Source: JACVCS01 sp038328575 (GTDB lineage Bacteria; Planctomycetota; Phycisphaerae; Phycisphaerales; UBA1924). From it: a stretch of DNA of 45,073 bases. Below are positions 9,371-18,429 of this stretch, one piece after another (position 1 is the stretch's first letter; every line of letters starts with the position of its first letter). The notes below the pieces were generated by a model. That model was not told the DNA's origin. It ran no database searches and worked only from the letters and a program-made list of their open reading frames with translations. The stretch spans positions 1-45,073 of the forward strand of contig JBBQMD010000021.1 of NCBI GenBank assembly GCA_038328575.1, read 5' to 3'. Position numbers and translations under genes: made by a program.

Positions 9371-10168
9371 CTAGTTCCGGTTCAAGGACAGCACCGCACC
9401 GGGTAAACCCGACCGTGCCCGCGCCAGTTCCGCCGCAGGTCGCGTCGTAAACGTCCCGATCTGTACGGCAAACAACTGGGAACCCGGCCCCGCCGTCGTC
9501 GGCACCACCCGCGGCGGCGGCAGTCCCGCCCGCTTCGTCGTCGGCGCATACTGCGTCCTGGACTGCTCCGCCCGCTGGCGCGACTGAAACGCCCCCACCT
9601 GGATCGTGTACGGCCCCTGCACCAGTCGATCCTGCAACGACTTCTTCAACATCGCGTCTTGCACCGTCTGCAACCCGCGCTGGAACGACGCCCGCGCCTG
9701 CGCCGGCTGCCCAAGCTGTTCATAGCTATCCCCCGCATACAACGCAGCCCGCGCGCCGTCATCACCGCTCAGCCGCGACGACGCCGACCCCAGCATGACC
9801 GACGCCTGCGAATAGCGCCGCTCGTTGAACGCCAGCAACCCCAGCGTCGCGTTGGCGTTCCCGCCGATCTCCGGCTCCGCGTGCGAAGCCAGCGGTCGCA
9901 GCCACTTTTCCGCCCCTGTGCGATTGTTCATCGCATACGCCGACTGCCCGGCGATCAACGCCGCGCGATCGCGATCCACCCCGCTCGCGTCCTTTGCATA
10001 TGCCTCGGCCTTTGCCCCCGCCTCCGCAAACCGCCCGCTCCGATACGCCTCGGTAACTTCCTCCAGCGACCCGCTCGCCCGGTTCCCGGCGCACCCGCCC
10101 AGGCCCAGCATTGACACCATCGCGATCATCATCGCCAGCGCGCACCGGCCGCGCCGCTCGACTCGCAT
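9371..10168 (-). CDS. Lipoprotein with TPR-like repeats and C-terminal SPOR-like domain
   Basis: Predicted 265 aa from the ATG at 10168. This start is preferred because it gives a compact lipoprotein signal: MRVERRGRC, a hydrophobic stretch, then lipobox LGLGGC with Cys at residue 26. Starts at 10222, 10231 and 10261 are also open. About 40..170 has helical pairs typical of tetratricopeptide repeats (ATLGLLAFNERRYSQASVML, AALYAGDSYEQLGQPAQARA). About 185..265 holds YTIQVGAFQSRQRAEQSRTQ and LFAVQIGTFTTRPAAELARA, which match SPOR domains; these bind denuded peptidoglycan glycans. A periplasmic, possibly septal, cell-wall role is inferred from architecture only. Confidence 0.82.
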   Translation of the reverse strand: MRVERRGRCALAMMIAMVSMLGLGGCAGNRASGSLEEVTEAYRSGRFAEAGAKAEAYAKDASGVDRDRAALIAGQSAYAMNNRTGAEKWLRPLASHAEPEIGGNANATLGLLAFNERRYSQASVMLGSASSRLSGDDGARAALYAGDSYEQLGQPAQARASFQRGLQTVQDAMLKKSLQDRLVQGPYTIQVGAFQSRQRAEQSRTQYAPTTKRAGLPPPRVVPTTAGPGSQLFAVQIGTFTTRPAAELARARSGLPGAVLSLNRN

Positions 10169-10428
10169 CGCGCGCACCGAAGCCAACCATCGCAGACCAC
10201 CGATCAGGTTCAAGACGTTCATGCCCCTCATATGTCGGCCGTTCACCCGTCTGGCAATCAATCACACCACCACGCCAAACCCTCTCCCCGCCTCCGCCCT
10301 TTTTGCCACCGCCCCGCTCGCCCCCAGCATTCCCGCCCCGCCCTCGGTATCTTCATACCTTCCCCCGCCCTTCCGCCTCACCCCCTCGCCTCCCCGCCAA
10401 TGCCCCATGCCAACGCTCAAGGAACCTC

Positions 10429-11904
10429 ATGGCCTCTATCCACTGGCCCCTCATCCGCGAACTCGCCGCTCGTCCCTTCCGCACGCGCATCATCGACGAC
10501 ACCCGCTCCTACCGCGGCCTCGATCTCCTCGTCGCCTCGCTCACGCTCGCCGACGCGATCGACCGCCGCTCCACCTCCCGCACCCTCGCTTTCCTCCTGC
10601 CCACCAGCGGCCTCACCCCCTTGGCCATGCTCGCCGCGTGGTCACTTGGCAAGACCGTCGTCCCGCTCAACTACCTCCTCAAGCCCGAGGAGCTCCAGTA
10701 CGTCGTCGATGACTGCGAGACCGACACCATCGTCACCGTCCGCGCCATGCTCGAGTTCATGGGCCACACCCCGCGCTGCAAGAACATCATCTTCCTCGAA
10801 GACCTCCCCTTCAAGTCCATCCCGATGCCGCGCTGGCCCGCGCTAAATGACGACTCCGATCTGGGCGTGCTCCTCTACACCAGCGGCACCAGCGGCAAGC
10901 CCAAGGGCGTCATGCTCTCCCACGCCAACATCACCTCCAACATCCGCCAGATCCGCTCCTGGATCCCCTTCGGACGCGACGAGGTTTTCCTCGGCTGCCT
11001 CCCGCAGTTTCACTCCTTCGGCCTCACCGCCCTCACGCTCCTGCCCCTGCTCTGCGGTTGCAAAGTCATCTTCGCACCCAAGTTCGTCCCGCAACGCATC
11101 ATCCGCCTCTTCCGCGACCATCGCCCCAGCGTCTTCATCGCCATCCCCTCGATGTTCAACGCCCTCCTCCACCTCAAAGACGCCTCCGCCGACGACTTCA
11201 AATCGCTCCGCTTCAGCGTCAGCGGAGGCGAGCCCCTCCCCGACACCATCATCAAGCGCTTCAAAGAACGCTTCAACGTCACCATCGCCGAGGGCTACGG
11301 CCTCACCGAGACCAGCCCCGTCAGCAACTGGTGCCGCCCCGATGAATACAAAGTCCACAGCGTCGGCCGCCCGCTCCCGGAGATGACCCAGAAAATCATC
11401 TCCATCGAGCACGGCCAGGAACTCCCCCCCGACCAGGACGGCGAGATCCGCATGCGCGGGCCCAACATCATGCAGGGCTACTTCAAACTCCCCGACGCCA
11501 CCGCCGCCGCCTTCGATGAACACGGCTACTTCCGCACCGGCGATATCGGCCGCTTCGATCAGCAGGGCCACCTCTACATCACCGGCCGCCTCAAAGAGAT
11601 GCTCATCATCGGCGGCGAAAACGTCTTCCCCCGCGAGATCGAAGAAGTCATCAACACCCACCCCAGCATCAAAGACTGCGGCGTCATCGGCATCACCGAC
11701 CCAATGCGCGGCGAGCAACCCGTCGCCTTCGTCGAACTCAAAGAAGGCGAAACATTCGACCCCCAATCCATCCTCTCGCTCTGCCGCGGCAAACTCGCCA
11801 ACTACAAAGTCCCCGCCGAGATCCGCCACCTCGAATCCCTACCCCGCAACCCGACAGGGAAGATCATGCGAAGAGAGTTGAAGAAGTTGCTCACGCCTCA
11901 GTAA
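10429..11904 (+). CDS. AMP-binding acyl-CoA synthetase / ligase
   Basis: Predicted 491 aa. It should activate a carboxylic acid, probably a fatty acid, to acyl-AMP and then the CoA thioester (or acyl-ACP). Family motifs in order: LLYTSGTSGKPKGVMLSH (AMP-binding P-loop), GYGLTETSP, YFRTGDIGRFD, GRLKEMLIIGGENVFPREIE, and the catalytic lysine in NPTGKIMRREL. The ATG at 10429 has AAGGAA 5 nt upstream. Upstream in-frame sequence back to 10111 is proline/arginine-rich read-through and is excluded. No beta-oxidation genes adjoin it, although an acyl-CoA dehydrogenase is 2.5 kb away on the other strand. Confidence 0.93.
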   Translation: MASIHWPLIRELAARPFRTRIIDDTRSYRGLDLLVASLTLADAIDRRSTSRTLAFLLPTSGLTPLAMLAAWSLGKTVVPLNYLLKPEELQYVVDDCETDTIVTVRAMLEFMGHTPRCKNIIFLEDLPFKSIPMPRWPALNDDSDLGVLLYTSGTSGKPKGVMLSHANITSNIRQIRSWIPFGRDEVFLGCLPQFHSFGLTALTLLPLLCGCKVIFAPKFVPQRIIRLFRDHRPSVFIAIPSMFNALLHLKDASADDFKSLRFSVSGGEPLPDTIIKRFKERFNVTIAEGYGLTETSPVSNWCRPDEYKVHSVGRPLPEMTQKIISIEHGQELPPDQDGEIRMRGPNIMQGYFKLPDATAAAFDEHGYFRTGDIGRFDQQGHLYITGRLKEMLIIGGENVFPREIEEVINTHPSIKDCGVIGITDPMRGEQPVAFVELKEGETFDPQSILSLCRGKLANYKVPAEIRHLESLPRNPTGKIMRRELKKLLTPQ

Positions 11905-11936
11905 GGACCACGAGTAAAAGTACGTCCGGAGAGAAA

Positions 11937-12647
11937 TCACATCGGTCCTAGCGGTTGTAGGTAGTCCCGATACGCACCAACAGGAACGATCGACGGATCT
12001 TGATCAAACGGATCGTGATTTGTCACTCGCTTGAATCGCTGCCACGCCATCTCGTACCGATCGTCTTCGCAAAGTAGAGTATCGATGAGCACACCGACTT
12101 CATCCTTTGTCTTGGACTGTGCAACAGTCTTGTCAAAGAACCGAAGCAGCATGACCTGTCGCGGCGTGGGTGGTCGCTTCTGAAGAAGCGATTCGATGAG
12201 CATTGATGCTTCTCCCTTTTTCATCCCAGAGCGTGCGCTTCCTCCCAAGCCGATGATGTACTCAAGCTGAGCTTGGGTCGCTGGCTCCCGGTGCCAGCGT
12301 GGAATGGGCTCATCCGGATTTCGCGACGGCGTACCAACCTCTTCAAGATGTGTTTCGATAACGCCGCGAATCTCTTTGGGCGCGATTCGTTGAAACGCGA
12401 CCTTGAGGTTATATGCTTCGTAACGATCTACGTTGGCGTCGTACACTATTTCTCGCGTAATCAACCGGAGAACTTCAAAGGCACGGATGCTCGTCTTTGT
12501 TCTGCACACAAAGGTGTGCATATCTTGAACCTCATTGATGGTGAGGTTGCCATCGTGGCAACTCGACAAGATCATATTTAATAGTCGCCAACCCTCTGGG
12601 GATTCAGCCTCTTTCTTCGTAAGCGTGATTCGCCCGGGTGGGAACAT
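11937..12647 (-). CDS. Orphan protein of unknown function in a low-GC patch
   Basis: Predicted 236 aa, no signal peptide or membrane segment. The N-terminal 100 residues are helical and acidic/basic mixed (GWRLLNMILSSCHDGNLTIN), loosely like small helical TerB-type domains. A central segment EPATQAQLEYIIGLGG...KKGEASMLIESLLQKRPPTP resembles short helical modules of the form ATxxQLxYIxxLGG...KxEAS.LI found in uncharacterised bacterial proteins; I do not recognise the function. GC is about 50-55% (first 60 nt from 11941: 33 of 60) against about 65-70% in the neighbours, which suggests recent acquisition. No mobile-element genes or direct repeats were seen at its ends. The start has no clear ribosome binding site. 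Confidence 0.7.
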   Translation of the reverse strand: MFPPGRITLTKKEAESPEGWRLLNMILSSCHDGNLTINEVQDMHTFVCRTKTSIRAFEVLRLITREIVYDANVDRYEAYNLKVAFQRIAPKEIRGVIETHLEEVGTPSRNPDEPIPRWHREPATQAQLEYIIGLGGSARSGMKKGEASMLIESLLQKRPPTPRQVMLLRFFDKTVAQSKTKDEVGVLIDTLLCEDDRYEMAWQRFKRVTNHDPFDQDPSIVPVGAYRDYLQPLGPM

Positions 12648-12709
12648 TGGCGGATACTACCAGAGATCGCGCGCCCAGCGCATCCGCGAGCCAGCTCGAT
12701 GCGAGCCCC

Positions 12710-14323
12710 TCACCCGTCGACCAACTCCCCCTCCCCAATCATCCCCACAATCGCCCCCACATCCCCCGTCAGCACCCGGTCCTCCCTCAGCGTCTTCACC
12801 CGCTCCCTGATCTTCGCGTGCGCCGCCTCCACCCCGCGCCCTGATTTCAGCGGCCGGTGCGTGTCCAGCGCCTGGGCCGCGCACAGCAACTCGATCGCCA
12901 CCACGTTCGTCGCCAGCTCCAGCGCCCGGCGCGCCTTCGCGGCCCCTCGCGGCCCAAACGAGTTGTAATCCTCCATCCCCGCGCACGTCGAAATGTTCGA
13001 CACGCTCGCCGGCATCGTGAGCCCGATCATCTCGTTCACGCACGCGGCGCTGGTGTACTGCGCGATCATCAGCCCGCTGCTCAGCCCCGGCTGCGCCGTC
13101 AAGAACGGTTTCAACCTGCTCTCGGGCTCAAACGCGCCCGTCATCAGATACGTCCGCCGCTCGCTGATCCCCGCAATATGACAGAGCGCGATCGCCAAGC
13201 AATCCAGCGGGATCGCCAGCGGCATGCCATGAAAGTTCGCCCCCGAAACGATCGCATCATCGACACTCCCCGCGCCGCCACTCTCGCCCCCGCCAGCAAA
13301 CACCAGCGGGTTGTCCGTCACGCCGCCAAGCTCCGCATCCACGATCGTCATGACGTGCGTGATCATCTGCAGCGCCGCGCCGAGCACCGTTGGCGCCGCG
13401 CGCAGCGAATACGGATCCTGCACGCGCGGGTCGTTCTCGACATGGCTTTCAACGATCTTCCCGCCGCGAAGCAGCCCACGGATTCGCTCCGCCGCGCCGC
13501 GCCCGCCCCAGTTGTTCCGCGCCACATACAAGCGATCATCCAAAAACGAGTGCGAAGCGCGGCAGCCATCAATGCTCATCGCCGTCGCAACGCACGCCGC
13601 GTCAAACAATCCCATCGCGTCTCGCGCCAAGAGCGCCCCCTCGGCGCACATCAAATGCGTGCCGTTGATCAACGCCAGCCCTTCCTTCGCCTCAAGCGTC
13701 AGCGCCTGAATCCCTGCATCCTTGAGCGCCCTGGCGCCGGGCATCTCCCTGCCAACCTTCGCGCCCACCCGCACACCAGCGCCCGGCCCACGCACCGTCG
13801 CCACGCCCTCGCCGATCATGCACAACGCAATGTGCGCCAGCGGCGCAAGATCACCCGACGCGCCCACCGAACCAATCGACGGCACCCGCGGCACAACCCC
13901 CGCATTTAACATCCCCACCAGCGTCTGCACCACCACCGGCCGCACCCCCGACATCCCCCGCGCCAGCGACCCCGCCAGCGTCACCATCATCGCCCGCACC
14001 AACTCCTCCCGCAGCGGCTCACCCACCCCCGCGCTATGCGATCGAATCAGATTGCGCTGCAACGCCGCCAAGTCCGCGGCCCCGATCCGCTGCTTCGCCA
14101 GCGACCCAAACCCAGTATTGATTCCGTAGTGCGCCTCGCCATCGGTCAGGCAACCCTCAACCACCCGACGCGACCGCTTCATCGCCGCGATAGACCGCGG
14201 CGAAACCGAAACCGCCGCGCCCCCACGCGCAACCCGCGCCACCGCCTCAATCGACAGCGCCCCCGGTGTGAGCACAACACCATCGCCACCCGCCGCCTTT
14301 GACGGACCTGCACGTTCAATCAT
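12710..14323 (-). CDS. hutH: Histidine ammonia-lyase (aromatic amino acid lyase family)
   Basis: Predicted 537 aa. It should eliminate ammonia from L-histidine to give urocanate. The MIO cofactor arises from Ala155-Ser156-Gly157 in GSVGASGDLAPLAH. YGINTGFGSLAKQRI (about 66..80) is the family N-terminal signature, and later conserved blocks include the QDPYSLR region and the Glu/Asn-rich active site around NFHGMPLAIPLDCLAIAL. Length fits HutH (500-560). No hutU, hutI or hutG is adjacent, so a histidine catabolic operon is not shown. The related enzymes phenylalanine/tyrosine ammonia-lyase or a 2,3-aminomutase cannot be fully excluded without a phylogeny. Confidence 0.88.
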   Translation of the reverse strand: MIERAGPSKAAGGDGVVLTPGALSIEAVARVARGGAAVSVSPRSIAAMKRSRRVVEGCLTDGEAHYGINTGFGSLAKQRIGAADLAALQRNLIRSHSAGVGEPLREELVRAMMVTLAGSLARGMSGVRPVVVQTLVGMLNAGVVPRVPSIGSVGASGDLAPLAHIALCMIGEGVATVRGPGAGVRVGAKVGREMPGARALKDAGIQALTLEAKEGLALINGTHLMCAEGALLARDAMGLFDAACVATAMSIDGCRASHSFLDDRLYVARNNWGGRGAAERIRGLLRGGKIVESHVENDPRVQDPYSLRAAPTVLGAALQMITHVMTIVDAELGGVTDNPLVFAGGGESGGAGSVDDAIVSGANFHGMPLAIPLDCLAIALCHIAGISERRTYLMTGAFEPESRLKPFLTAQPGLSSGLMIAQYTSAACVNEMIGLTMPASVSNISTCAGMEDYNSFGPRGAAKARRALELATNVVAIELLCAAQALDTHRPLKSGRGVEAAHAKIRERVKTLREDRVLTGDVGAIVGMIGEGELVDG

Positions 14324-14389
14324 GCGTCCAGCGTACCACCCGCCACCCCCCGGTTCCTACCGAAGTCGGTCACGCTCGCCTCTCAACCC

Positions 14390-16396
14390 TCACGGTGCCC
14401 CAATCCCCACATGCGCCGGCTTGTCATGGCTCACCATCTCAAAGCCCGGGAACTGCTTGATGCCGTTCTGCGTCGGCGTCCGGCCCTTGCCCCGCAGGTC
14501 CGTCGGCGTGCGCTCCGGGATGATGAAGTCGCCCGGTGGCAGCGAATCGCTGAACTTCAGCGCCGCGTCCGCCGCCATCAGCATCGTCTCGTCGGCGTTG
14601 AAGTAGCACGCGCGATACGAGTTGCGGATCTCCAGCTCCGCCAGGTCAAAGAAGTGCAGCGCCGCCGCCTTGTTGCGCGCAAACTCCAGGTCGCTCCCGT
14701 TCCCGCCGCCGCTCGCGTGCGTCTTCAACTCGCTGTCCAGCTTCGCCAGCGTACACAGCCACCCATGAATCATGATCGCGGCGTCCGCCAGCCTCGCCTG
14801 CACCGCCTGCCGATCCAACAGCTTCACGTCAAACTTCTTGCTCATGGCTTTGAACTGGTACGTGTGCTCGCGCACCAGCGCGCTCACCCGATCGGCGTGC
14901 TCCTTCAGCTCCGGGCTCACCTTCGTGATCTTCGGGAACGGGCGCCGGATACCACCAAACACCTCCAGCCCCAGCGGGATCGCGATCTTCATCACCGCCG
15001 GCCGCAGACCATTCTTGATCGCCTTGCCGAGGAAGCTGAACAACCCCTCATCGTCATCCTTCGTCAGCGCGTTTTTGATGCCCACCATCTGCTCAGCGAG
15101 CTGCTTGCCGCCGTAGCCGAAGATGTAGCACTGCATGACCTCGTTGGCGCCCTCGACGATCAGGTTGATGCGCGAGTCGCGAAAGATCCGCTCGATCTCG
15201 TTCTCGGTCATGTAGCTCTCGCCGCCCATGATCTGCATCGCGTCGTTCACCGCGCGCCAGCCCATCTCCGAGCAGAAAACCTTGCACATCGCAGTCTCGA
15301 CCTGGATGTCTTCGTCCTTGCGGTCCAGCATGCCCGTGGTCATGTACAGCACCGCGTCCATCGAGTAGCACATCGCCGCCATGTGCGCCACGCGCTTGCG
15401 GACGAGCTCCTGCTTGGACAGGGGCGCCTGAAACTGGTAGCGCGTCTGGCTCCACTTCACGGACTGTTCCATCGCGCGCTTGGCCCCGCCGATCATCCCG
15501 GCGCTCAGCGTGCAGCGCCCGTAGTTGAGGCACGACAGCGCGATCTGCAAGCCGCGCCCCTCCTGACCCAGCAGGTGAGACTTGTGTACACGCACGCCGT
15601 GGAACCGGATGCGCGCCTGCCACGTCCCGCGGATCCCGCACTTGCTGCGGTTCTTCTGATAAATCTCCACCCCCGCCATGTCCGGGTGCAAGACCAGCGC
15701 CGAGATCTTGCCCTTGCCATCGCTTCGCTGCTCGCGCGTCATCACCGTGAACAGCCCGCTGATCGCGCCGCTGGTGGCCCACTTCTTCTCGCCCGTGATC
15801 ACGTAGTAATCCCCGTCCTTGACAAACGAAGTCTCCGCCCCGCCCGCATCACAGCCAACATTCGGCTCGCTCAGGCAGAACGCGCTCACCCAGTCCTTAG
15901 CCAGGTGCGGCAGCCACTTCTTCCTCTGCTCTTCGTTGCCAAACAGCATCACCGCCTTGCACCCGATCGACTGGTGCGCCGAGACCAGCACCGCAGTCGA
16001 TCCGTCGTACTTCCCGATCAACTCCAGCACGCGGTTGTAACTGGTGATCCCCATCCCCAGCCCGCCGTACTCCTTCGGGATCGTCATCCCCAGCACGCCA
16101 AAGCCAAACAACCTGTCGATCACCCAGCGCGGGATTTCTTGGTCCTGGTCAATCGCCACCGACGGGTGCTCGTTCTTGAGATAGTCCTCGAGCTTCGCCA
16201 AAAGCTGATCGCACTCGGCCTGCTCCCGTGCATCCTGCTTCGGAAACGGGAAGTAGAAGTCCTGCTTCACGTTCCCCCAAAACAAGTTTTTCACCGGCCC
16301 CATCTTCGTCGGCTCGGCGCCAAGCCATTCCTCAGCCTGCTCAAGAAGCTTCTTGTCCGCCTCGGAAATGCCCTTGAGTTTCTTCAGATCAGCCAT
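14390..16396 (-). CDS. Long acyl-CoA dehydrogenase with C-terminal extension (FadE / VLCAD-like)
   Basis: Predicted 668 aa. An FAD-dependent flavoprotein that should introduce the trans-2 double bond in acyl-CoA. Motifs: IPKEYGGLGMG, FCLSEPNVGCDAGGAETSF (FAD/substrate), GEKKWATSGAISGLF, and IMGGESYMTENEIERIFRD followed by VEGANEVMQ, where Glu of VEG.NE is the likely catalytic base. The extra helical C-terminal domain (about 470..668) resembles the membrane-associating extension of very-long-chain dehydrogenases. The ATG at 16396 has GGAG 8 nt upstream; the in-frame extension to 16495 is not needed. The gene lies just upstream of hutH on the same strand, 66 nt away. Confidence 0.92.
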   Translation of the reverse strand: MADLKKLKGISEADKKLLEQAEEWLGAEPTKMGPVKNLFWGNVKQDFYFPFPKQDAREQAECDQLLAKLEDYLKNEHPSVAIDQDQEIPRWVIDRLFGFGVLGMTIPKEYGGLGMGITSYNRVLELIGKYDGSTAVLVSAHQSIGCKAVMLFGNEEQRKKWLPHLAKDWVSAFCLSEPNVGCDAGGAETSFVKDGDYYVITGEKKWATSGAISGLFTVMTREQRSDGKGKISALVLHPDMAGVEIYQKNRSKCGIRGTWQARIRFHGVRVHKSHLLGQEGRGLQIALSCLNYGRCTLSAGMIGGAKRAMEQSVKWSQTRYQFQAPLSKQELVRKRVAHMAAMCYSMDAVLYMTTGMLDRKDEDIQVETAMCKVFCSEMGWRAVNDAMQIMGGESYMTENEIERIFRDSRINLIVEGANEVMQCYIFGYGGKQLAEQMVGIKNALTKDDDEGLFSFLGKAIKNGLRPAVMKIAIPLGLEVFGGIRRPFPKITKVSPELKEHADRVSALVREHTYQFKAMSKKFDVKLLDRQAVQARLADAAIMIHGWLCTLAKLDSELKTHASGGGNGSDLEFARNKAAALHFFDLAELEIRNSYRACYFNADETMLMAADAALKFSDSLPPGDFIIPERTPTDLRGKGRTPTQNGIKQFPGFEMVSHDKPAHVGIGAP

Positions 16397-16581
16397 GGTC
16401 CAAACTCCGCGCAGGTGAAGGTACCGCCGCGGCTGGATCTCGCCCTCCAACCGCGCCAAGAGGTTCATCGACTTTAGCGCCCCGCCCCATCGCACGTGGC
16501 TCGCACCCGCGATTCACCACTCAAACCACCCTAGCACGCAGACCTCCGGCCCCACGCCCTTGGCCCGCACCAGCACTCCCC

Positions 16582-17448
16582 TCACCCGCTCGCCTTCGCC
16601 ACCAGCACCAGCGGCCCCGCCGACACCACCACCCCGCCCGGCTTCTCGCGCGTGATCGCAAACGCCCCCGGCTTTCGCACTTCTACCGCGCGATTGATCT
16701 TGACCATCACCTCGCCAGCTGACGTCACGTCAAACACCCCACCATCCACCGGGTGCTTGTCGCGCGTGGGGTCCACGATCCACAGTTGATACTGCATCAC
16801 CTTCGGATCGTTCACCGCTAGCCCGCTGAACTTCATGTACCCCGCCTGCGACTCATCGCTCCACACCACCTCGCCCTTGACGCCCTTCAACTCGTCCACC
16901 CCCGGCTCAAACGCGAGGCGAACCACGTCCTTCGCCATATCGACCGACTCTCGCTGACGTCGCTCCTGCGCCAGACGCTGACTTGCGGGATCTATCTGCG
17001 ACGGACGATTCAACAGCACCACGCTGAGCAGCGCCAACGCCGCCGCCGCCGCCAGCCACCCGCCAACCGCCGCGTATCGCCCGCTTGCCGCGCTGGGCAT
17101 CAATCGCATCGTCTCGCCGACACGCCCTGCCTGCTCCTCATCATCCGCTCGACCAACCAGCGCTAGCGCCTTTCGCCCGGCCCCACCCATCGCCGCGCCA
17201 ATCAACCGCGTCCTCAACTCCGCCGTGAGCGGCTGTTCTGCCACCTCAGCGATCATCGCCAGCTCCGCCGCCGCGATCGTCCGATGCCACAGCGCGCGCT
17301 CGTCAGCGTTGGTCGCGCTCAGCAGCTCCTCAAGCTCGCGCTCCTCGTGCAGCGTCAGCCCGTCGACGCTCTGCGTCGTGAGCAGCTCCGCCAGGCGCTC
17401 TGCCTGCCCGCTGTCGTCAACTTCAACTCCCGAGGTGTGCTCGCTCAT
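16582..17448 (-). CDS. RskA-type anti-sigma factor
   Basis: Predicted 288 aa. The N-terminal 100 residues form a helical anti-sigma domain without an obvious CxxC zinc motif. One membrane segment (about 128..147, GGWLAAAAALALLSVVLLN) is followed by an extracytoplasmic RskA C-terminal domain, with GYMKFSGLAVNDPKVMQYQL, WIVDPTRDKHPVDGGVFDV and the closing GAFAITREKPGG. RskA proteins hold an ECF sigma factor inactive until cleaved by regulated proteolysis. Its start overlaps the sigma gene stop by 4 nt (ATGA at 17445..17448), indicating translational coupling with the partner. Confidence 0.9.
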   Translation of the reverse strand: MSEHTSGVEVDDSGQAERLAELLTTQSVDGLTLHEERELEELLSATNADERALWHRTIAAAELAMIAEVAEQPLTAELRTRLIGAAMGGAGRKALALVGRADDEEQAGRVGETMRLMPSAASGRYAAVGGWLAAAAALALLSVVLLNRPSQIDPASQRLAQERRQRESVDMAKDVVRLAFEPGVDELKGVKGEVVWSDESQAGYMKFSGLAVNDPKVMQYQLWIVDPTRDKHPVDGGVFDVTSAGEVMVKINRAVEVRKPGAFAITREKPGGVVVSAGPLVLVAKASG

Positions 17449-18065
17449 GCGTTGCCCCCCTCGCCGGCCATCGCCCGCTGCTGCGAGATCGTTTCGCGCA
17501 GCCGCATCAACGCTCGCCGGATCGTCGTCTTCACCGTCCCCAAGGGCTGCCTCGTGTAGTCCGAGATCCGCTGGTGCGACCAGCCCAGCCCGAACGCCAT
17601 CCGCAGCGCGTCCTGCTCCGCCGGGCGAAGCGCCTCGACCTCTCGTTTCACCGTCGCCACCGTCGCCTCCAGCGCCTCGCGCGTCGCTAGCCCCGCCGGC
17701 CCCCCGGCGCTCAGCCCACCATCACCCATGTTCCCCCTGCCCCGCTCGGCACCCTTTGCCCCGCCCCCGCCAGACAAGCCATCCAGCCGCACCACCGCAC
17801 GCTTGCGTGATTGCTCCGCCCGCCCGCGATCGATCAGCCGCCGCCGCGCGATCACCGCGACAAACGTGCGCGCCGACGCGACGCTCGGATCAAACCGACC
17901 CGCGTGACGCCACAGCTCAATGAACACCTCCTGCACCGCGTCATCGTGCTCCGAGGGGTTCATCAGGATCTGCCGCGCAAGTGATGACACAAGTGGTCCA
18001 AATCTGTCAATGCACAAGGCCACCGCGCCAGACTCGCCGGTCGCCGCACGCCGCAAAATATCCAC
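17445..18065 (-). CDS. ECF RNA polymerase sigma factor (SigK-like)
   Basis: Predicted 206 aa, GTG start; an in-frame stop lies a few codons upstream, so little extension is possible. Region 2 is seen as DAVQEVFIELWRHAGRFDP with ARTFVAVIARRRLIDRGR. Region 4 is LRPAEQDALRMAFGLGWSHQ followed by QPLGTVKTTIRRALMRLRE, a helix-turn-helix. A glycine/alanine-rich linker of about 35 residues (SGGGGAKGAERG...) between the regions is longer than usual. Coupled to the downstream RskA-type anti-sigma gene. The perfect palindrome at 18132..18148 lies 66 nt upstream and may be part of its control region. Confidence 0.93.
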   Translation of the reverse strand: MDILRRAATGESGAVALCIDRFGPLVSSLARQILMNPSEHDDAVQEVFIELWRHAGRFDPSVASARTFVAVIARRRLIDRGRAEQSRKRAVVRLDGLSGGGGAKGAERGRGNMGDGGLSAGGPAGLATREALEATVATVKREVEALRPAEQDALRMAFGLGWSHQRISDYTRQPLGTVKTTIRRALMRLRETISQQRAMAGEGGNA

Positions 18066-18066
18066 A
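18058..18066 (+). other. Near-consensus DnaA-box 9-mer
   Basis: ATATCCACA differs from the DnaA consensus TTATCCACA at one position. It overlaps the sigma gene start codon and is about 1.2 kb from the GC-skew switch. One near match is weak evidence and may be chance. Confidence 0.2.
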
Positions 18067-18131
18067 TCCTCATCCAGGACCAGCCCCGATCCTCACGCGT
18101 GATCAACCATCGTGGACAAGCTCCACTCATC

Positions 18132-18148
18132 GTTCGGACCGTCCGAAC
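18132..18148. promoter_or_regulatory. Perfect 8-1-8 palindrome, candidate operator
   Basis: GTTCGGAC-C-GTCCGAAC is a perfect inverted repeat 66 nt upstream of the ECF sigma gene start. No U-tract follows, so it is not a terminator. Its symmetry and position suggest a dimeric regulator binding site, though an origin-associated site is also possible given the nearby skew switch. Confidence 0.45.
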
Positions 18149-18359
18149 CATCGGATTCAGAGTATCGCCCTCGCACACGCCCCGCCGGCTTGAGTGGCCA
18201 GCCTCTCAGGTGGCCCGCCTCTCCGAGGCGGGTCGCCAGCGCCCCAACATCCGCAACTACCCTCCTCACTTTCGGAATCCACCTCACCGCCCTCATCCGA
18301 ACATCCCCCACCAGATCACGCACGCCGCCATCCACGAGAGGAAGCGGCGGCGGTGCAGA

Positions 18360-18390
18360 AACGGCCCGAATGTCGGGCCGTTTTCTTTTT
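18360..18390 (+). terminator. Rho-independent terminator with no obvious upstream gene
   Basis: AACGGCCCGA (18360..18369), loop ATG, TCGGGCCGTT (18373..18382), then a T-rich run to 18390. It is a textbook plus-strand terminator. The gene to its left on the plus strand is more than 6 kb away, because the sigma, anti-sigma, ACAD and hutH genes are all reverse. It therefore may end an unannotated short transcript starting within 18066..18360. Confidence 0.75.
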
Positions 18391-18429
18391 CTGCATCATC
18401 GCTCTCCTCACCATCCACCAACCCGTGCC

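Noticed and set aside
12710..14323. A full histidine utilisation operon
   Set aside because: Only the ammonia-lyase is present; hutU, hutI and hutG are absent from the window.
14411..16477. 688-codon plus-strand open frame over the acyl-CoA dehydrogenase
   Set aside because: Arg/Leu/His-rich antisense shadow; the minus-strand frame carries all ACAD motifs.
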